From: Lachnoclostridium sp.
GTDB taxonomy: Bacteria; Bacillota; Clostridia; Lachnospirales; Lachnospiraceae
Direction: 5' to 3'
Length of the DNA stretch: 64,000 nt
Assembly: GCA_023665475.1 (NCBI GenBank)
Contig: JAMPEB010000011.1
Span: forward strand, 38,215-102,214
The position numbers and the translations under genes are program-made. The notes beneath the pieces were generated by a model. It searched no databases. It was not told the origin of the DNA and was given only the letters and a program-made list of their open reading frames with translations. This document shows positions 61,039 through 64,000 of this stretch, one piece after another; position 1 is the first letter of the stretch; each line of letters opens with the position of its first letter.

Positions 61039-62574
61039 TTAAACACCTATGCTTTCGTCATACGCAAGCGTTCCTTCTAATTTTGCGCCTATTCGGGACA
61101 TATTGTAAAAGGAAATCCGCGGTACCTGACTGATTAACTCTTCCACCTCCCCCTTATACACTTTCATTATTTTATCTGTATACACCATGCTGCCATCCAC
61201 ACCTTCCAGCGGAATCATTCCCTCTAGTGAAACGATTTGCCTTTGTGCAGTTCCCTCGGCATGGGTAACACCATTCGGATATGCCATATCCACCCCCACC
61301 AGATAGATACGCTCGGCGCCAAATCTAATTGCCGCTATAATTGCCATATTAGTCACGGTACCGCCTACAGCCCATTGATCTTCGTATTCATCAAGGGGAT
61401 ATCCGATTGCTCCAGCCATTCCTGTCAATGGGACAAAATATGTTTCACCTTGATAAGCAGCAGCAAGTTTCCAATAGGTAAGCAGACTAACCAGCAAGGG
61501 AACCTTTTGATCTTCCATTCCCTCCAACTGAGGATAGACAGCCGGATCCGGCTCCAAAATAGCCACTATATCCGGTGTGATATTATTTTGAATCAACTTT
61601 TTAAATACCGTCCCCACAGCAATCAAAGTTTTCTTTCCTTGATTTTCCCGCAGAAATTCCATGTTATCATCCACAGAAGGTCCCCCGGCAATCACTATGA
61701 AATCTTTCTTTAGTTGAGAAGCATCAAATTCCCATATCATTTTGCCATCCGCCCGGAGATTATTCCAGTAATTGATTGCCGCATTTTTGCGCTGCAGATA
61801 GTAAGTAGCATAATCTATCTCAATAGGATTCATACTTTCCCTGACATCATCCGCCTCACTCCTGAAAGCCGGTGCAAACATATACATTCCTGTATTGTCC
61901 TCCAAGGCACTAGTTAGGAAAGGGCGTGGATCTTCATCTATCACTACTTTAAGATTTTTTTCCGGCACCCAATCCAATACACCATATTGTCTGGCATATT
62001 GCACCATTCTGGCATCTTTCTCATATACATTCAATAAAAGAGAACCCTGAGATACCTCATACAGTTGATATATCAAATATCCCAATCCGCAGCCTCTAAT
62101 AGAGTATTGCTTGTTTCGAGGATCATAAATACATTCCGCAAGCTGTTTCGCTTCCCACATAGGGTCTACCGTACTGTGAAAATAGAAATCTTGCCGCTCA
62201 TCCTTCAAAGTCAGAAAACCGGATATTGAAGTTTCAAATCTATAATCCCCCTCATCATTTTCCGTACATATATCGCCCCACTGCCGCATACTATCCTCTA
62301 ACAACGGCAATATTTTACATTCCAAAATATCTCCAATCAGGATTGGATTATGGCCAAGCGAGGAAACTTCCTTCAACAGACGCCACATTTCTTTTGCCTT
62401 CACCACATCATACTGTGCATATCGTTTGCATACATCGCATAACTTTTTCAACAATATGTCCCCTTTTGTAGCCAGATTGTTTGTGATATTCATTCTGGCG
62501 TATTGCACCACCTCCTTTAATTCACAGATCAGCCTTGCATCCTGATAAATTTCTTCCAAAAAAGCTTCCGCCAT
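61039..62574 (-). CDS. motility-associated (Maf/DUF115) flagellin glycosyltransferase
   Basis: Second Maf, 511 residues. GCGLGYLIYQLYEVSQG in the linker domain, DFIVIAGGPSVDDNMEFLREN at the DUF115 core, VAILEPDPAVYPQL, WAVGGTVTNMAIIAAIRFGAERIYLVGVDMAYPNG (donor-side motif) and a late FYNMSRIGAKLEGT. It differs enough from the 58253 copy to suggest another sugar or another flagellin site. Paired with the CgeB gene that follows it. Confidence 0.9.
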   Translation of the reverse strand: MAEAFLEEIYQDARLICELKEVVQYARMNITNNLATKGDILLKKLCDVCKRYAQYDVVKAKEMWRLLKEVSSLGHNPILIGDILECKILPLLEDSMRQWGDICTENDEGDYRFETSISGFLTLKDERQDFYFHSTVDPMWEAKQLAECIYDPRNKQYSIRGCGLGYLIYQLYEVSQGSLLLNVYEKDARMVQYARQYGVLDWVPEKNLKVVIDEDPRPFLTSALEDNTGMYMFAPAFRSEADDVRESMNPIEIDYATYYLQRKNAAINYWNNLRADGKMIWEFDASQLKKDFIVIAGGPSVDDNMEFLRENQGKKTLIAVGTVFKKLIQNNITPDIVAILEPDPAVYPQLEGMEDQKVPLLVSLLTYWKLAAAYQGETYFVPLTGMAGAIGYPLDEYEDQWAVGGTVTNMAIIAAIRFGAERIYLVGVDMAYPNGVTHAEGTAQRQIVSLEGMIPLEGVDGSMVYTDKIMKVYKGEVEELISQVPRISFYNMSRIGAKLEGTLAYDESIGV

Positions 62575-62628
62575 AATTCGTATGCCTCCCTGCCATCATC
62601 TTGAAGGAATCCAATCACATTGTTTCCT

Positions 62629-63822
62629 TTATGACCAATAATCCTCTATATAAGCACACATATCTTTTATCCGATGAAAATAGGTGTGTTCTTTCCTTAC
62701 TTTCTGTCTGCCGTTTTCCGCAATCCGGCGGCGTTCGGTCTCATGTTCCAAGTAAAATGCCGCCTTATCCACTGCCTCTTCACTGCTCTCATACAGCACT
62801 AAGTCTTCCTCCGGCTCAAAATATTCCAGAAAATCTTCCTGCCAGTTCGATAACAGAAATCCTCCGCATCCCATAATGTCAAATGCCCGTAGGGGAATTC
62901 CTGTCTGTATGCTGCGCAGGGTAATATTTAAATTAATCTTACTGTTATGATATACATAAGGCGCTTCCGCATAATAGTCCGCCTTTCCCCTCACATCCGC
63001 ATGGGGAATCCGGGCTTTTTCCGGTGTATATACACAGATATGGAAGCGTTCCGCCATCTGCTCAAGCAGTATACGCCTGTCCAGTGCCGTTACCTGTCGC
63101 AGAAGATAATAGTTGGCATATACCCATTCAATCGTCTCCAATCCGTCCCCCGCAATCCGAAAGGGACACAGCCTGTCAATCTGCTCCACCAAATCCGGCA
63201 TTTCCTCTAAAAGCTCCTGAAGGAACTGATATCCGTATACTTTCCGCTGTGCCTGCAACAATCCGTCAATCAGTCCTTTGTAATACCCTGTCAACTCCTT
63301 CATTTTGCGAAAAGGATTGTGGAAGTCTTCACTATATAATGAACCTACAAAGACTGCCTCACACCGATACCGGGACTTATTGTATTGCTTTTGCAGCATC
63401 TCTTCATAATAATCTTCCGGAACCGCCATAGGCATATAATATACATTGTGATATCCCATACTGCGCAATTCCTGCACGGTATGACTGTCAAACACAAAAA
63501 CAAAATTCGTATCAAATTCTAATGTCGTGGAATAGAGTTGCACAAAAGGACTGTCATAAGTCCAAGAAACATAGGGAATCCGACATGCCTTACAGGCAAT
63601 AGCCACCACAGGAAAATAATTTACCGTAAATACACAGGCATATTCCCTGTCCAATATCAAATGTACTAATTTCTCTGTGTACTCCGCATCGTTTCTGGTA
63701 TCGATTTTGTCTCTGGGAAAAGCTTCTCTCACCAGGGAATATCCTGATTTTTGAAATGCCTCTATGATAAAGGGTGTGCCAAAGCTATGCCACTCTAAAA
63801 ACAATATGGTATTCTTTTTCAT
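62629..63822 (-). CDS. CgeB-type glycosyltransferase next to flagellin
   Basis: Protein of 397 residues, third member of the local family. ILFLEWHSFGTPFIIEAF, VFTVNYFPVVAIAC, SWTYDSPFVQLYS, EAVFVGSLYSED, and donor region KINLNITLRSIQTGIPLRAFDIMGCGGFLLSNW, then YLEHETERRRIAENGRQKVRKEHTY. It is the first island gene after flagellin; the ribosome-binding site is AGGAAG. A glycosyltransferase acting on flagellin glycans is the best reading. Confidence 0.82.
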   Translation of the reverse strand: MKKNTILFLEWHSFGTPFIIEAFQKSGYSLVREAFPRDKIDTRNDAEYTEKLVHLILDREYACVFTVNYFPVVAIACKACRIPYVSWTYDSPFVQLYSTTLEFDTNFVFVFDSHTVQELRSMGYHNVYYMPMAVPEDYYEEMLQKQYNKSRYRCEAVFVGSLYSEDFHNPFRKMKELTGYYKGLIDGLLQAQRKVYGYQFLQELLEEMPDLVEQIDRLCPFRIAGDGLETIEWVYANYYLLRQVTALDRRILLEQMAERFHICVYTPEKARIPHADVRGKADYYAEAPYVYHNSKINLNITLRSIQTGIPLRAFDIMGCGGFLLSNWQEDFLEYFEPEEDLVLYESSEEAVDKAAFYLEHETERRRIAENGRQKVRKEHTYFHRIKDMCAYIEDYWS

Positions 63823-63848
63823 ATCTGTTCTTCCTATGAAAGTTAGAT

Positions 63849-63877
63849 AAAAAGGGCTGACGATACGCCAGCCCTTT
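63849..63877 (-). terminator. intrinsic terminator of the flagellin gene
   Basis: AAAGGGCTG and CAGCCCTTT form a 9-bp stem (63851-63859 with 63869-63877) and a 9-base loop, followed on the minus strand by TTTTT. It starts 22 bases after the flagellin stop and separates it from the glycosyltransferase gene. Confidence 0.9.
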
Positions 63878-63899
63878 AGAAAAGTTCATTTTAAATCTA

Positions 63900-64000
63900 T
63901 TACTGAAGCAAGGACATAACACCCTGATTTGACTGATTTGCCTGTGCCAGCATTGCCTGACCTGCCTGAGCAAGGATCTGGTTATTGGAGTAAGTAACCA
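63900..64000 (-). CDS. fliC: flagellin, C-terminal 33 residues
   Basis: The 3' end of a gene cut by the window edge. The visible end has NNQILAQAGQAMLAQANQ and closes QGVMSLLQ, the conserved flagellin C-terminal D0 helix needed for filament assembly. A strong terminator follows. Its position directly upstream of Maf and CgeB genes identifies the island as flagellin-directed. The variable, glycosylated central domain lies outside the window. Confidence 0.92.
   Translation of the reverse strand, partial: VTYSNNQILAQAGQAMLAQANQSNQGVMSLLQ

Noticed and set aside
1..64000. CRISPR arrays, tRNA, rRNA, prophage or integrase genes
   Set aside because: None was recognised: no regularly spaced repeats, no cloverleaf sequences and no recombinase or phage structural genes were seen.

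Overview
The window looks like a piece of chromosome from a motile, Gram-positive anaerobe of the Lachnospiraceae (Roseburia/Lachnospira/Butyrivibrio-like). This is inferred from protein character, AT-leaning composition, strong Gram-positive ribosome-binding sites, a ddl-murF pair, a GH9-like lipoprotein and a flagellin C-terminus at the right edge. No rRNA or other species marker is present, so genus is not fixed. Nearly every gene is on the minus strand; the exceptions are one glycosyltransferase (57065-58240) and a 27-codon toxin-like gene (22538-22621).

Layout. Positions 1-9.1 kb are housekeeping or surface genes: the start of murF, ddl, a GH9-like lipoprotein that has lost its catalytic motif, an amidohydrolase, a degenerate M23 (LytM) membrane protein, a calcium-binding-loop protein, an SseB-like protein and an aconitase-family hydratase with a clear promoter. 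From 9.2 to 63.8 kb there is one very large flagellin-glycosylation island ending beside flagellin (stop at 63900). It holds: (a) glycosyltransferases and methyltransferases at 9.2-15.8 kb; (b) a complete legionaminic-acid set at 15.8-28.9 kb (legC, legB, ptmE, legH, legI, legG, legF, plus a PtmG-like amidotransferase and two Gfo/Idh/MocA oxidoreductases); (c) more glycosyltransferases, including a 1064-residue mosaic protein, at 29-40 kb; (d) a heptose module (gmhA, gmhB, and an hldE with reversed domain order at 54-55.7 kb); (e) a sugar-tailoring block at 41.5-54 kb with three radical SAM enzymes, a DegT aminotransferase, a TPP enzyme, two epimerases and an acetyltransferase; (f) two Maf/DUF115 motility glycosyltransferases alternating with CgeB-type glycosyltransferases next to flagellin.

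How it fits together: PtmE and LegB/C/H/G/I/F should make CMP-legionaminic acid through GDP-linked intermediates. The PtmG-like protein may convert it to an acetamidino form, and one of the Maf proteins would place it on flagellin Ser/Thr. The heptose, radical SAM and methyltransferase genes would build and decorate further sugars. Near-consensus promoters at 17.0, 28.9, 46.0 and 57.0 kb split the island into transcription modules.

The least expected element is in the only long gene gap (22210-22780), inside the leg gene group: a probable type I toxin-antitoxin cassette. It has a holin-like 27-residue peptide with its own promoter, a convergent antisense RNA with its own promoter, a shared hairpin, and inverted-repeat arms that can pair with the toxin leader. 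All domain calls come from reading sequence motifs; no database search was run.
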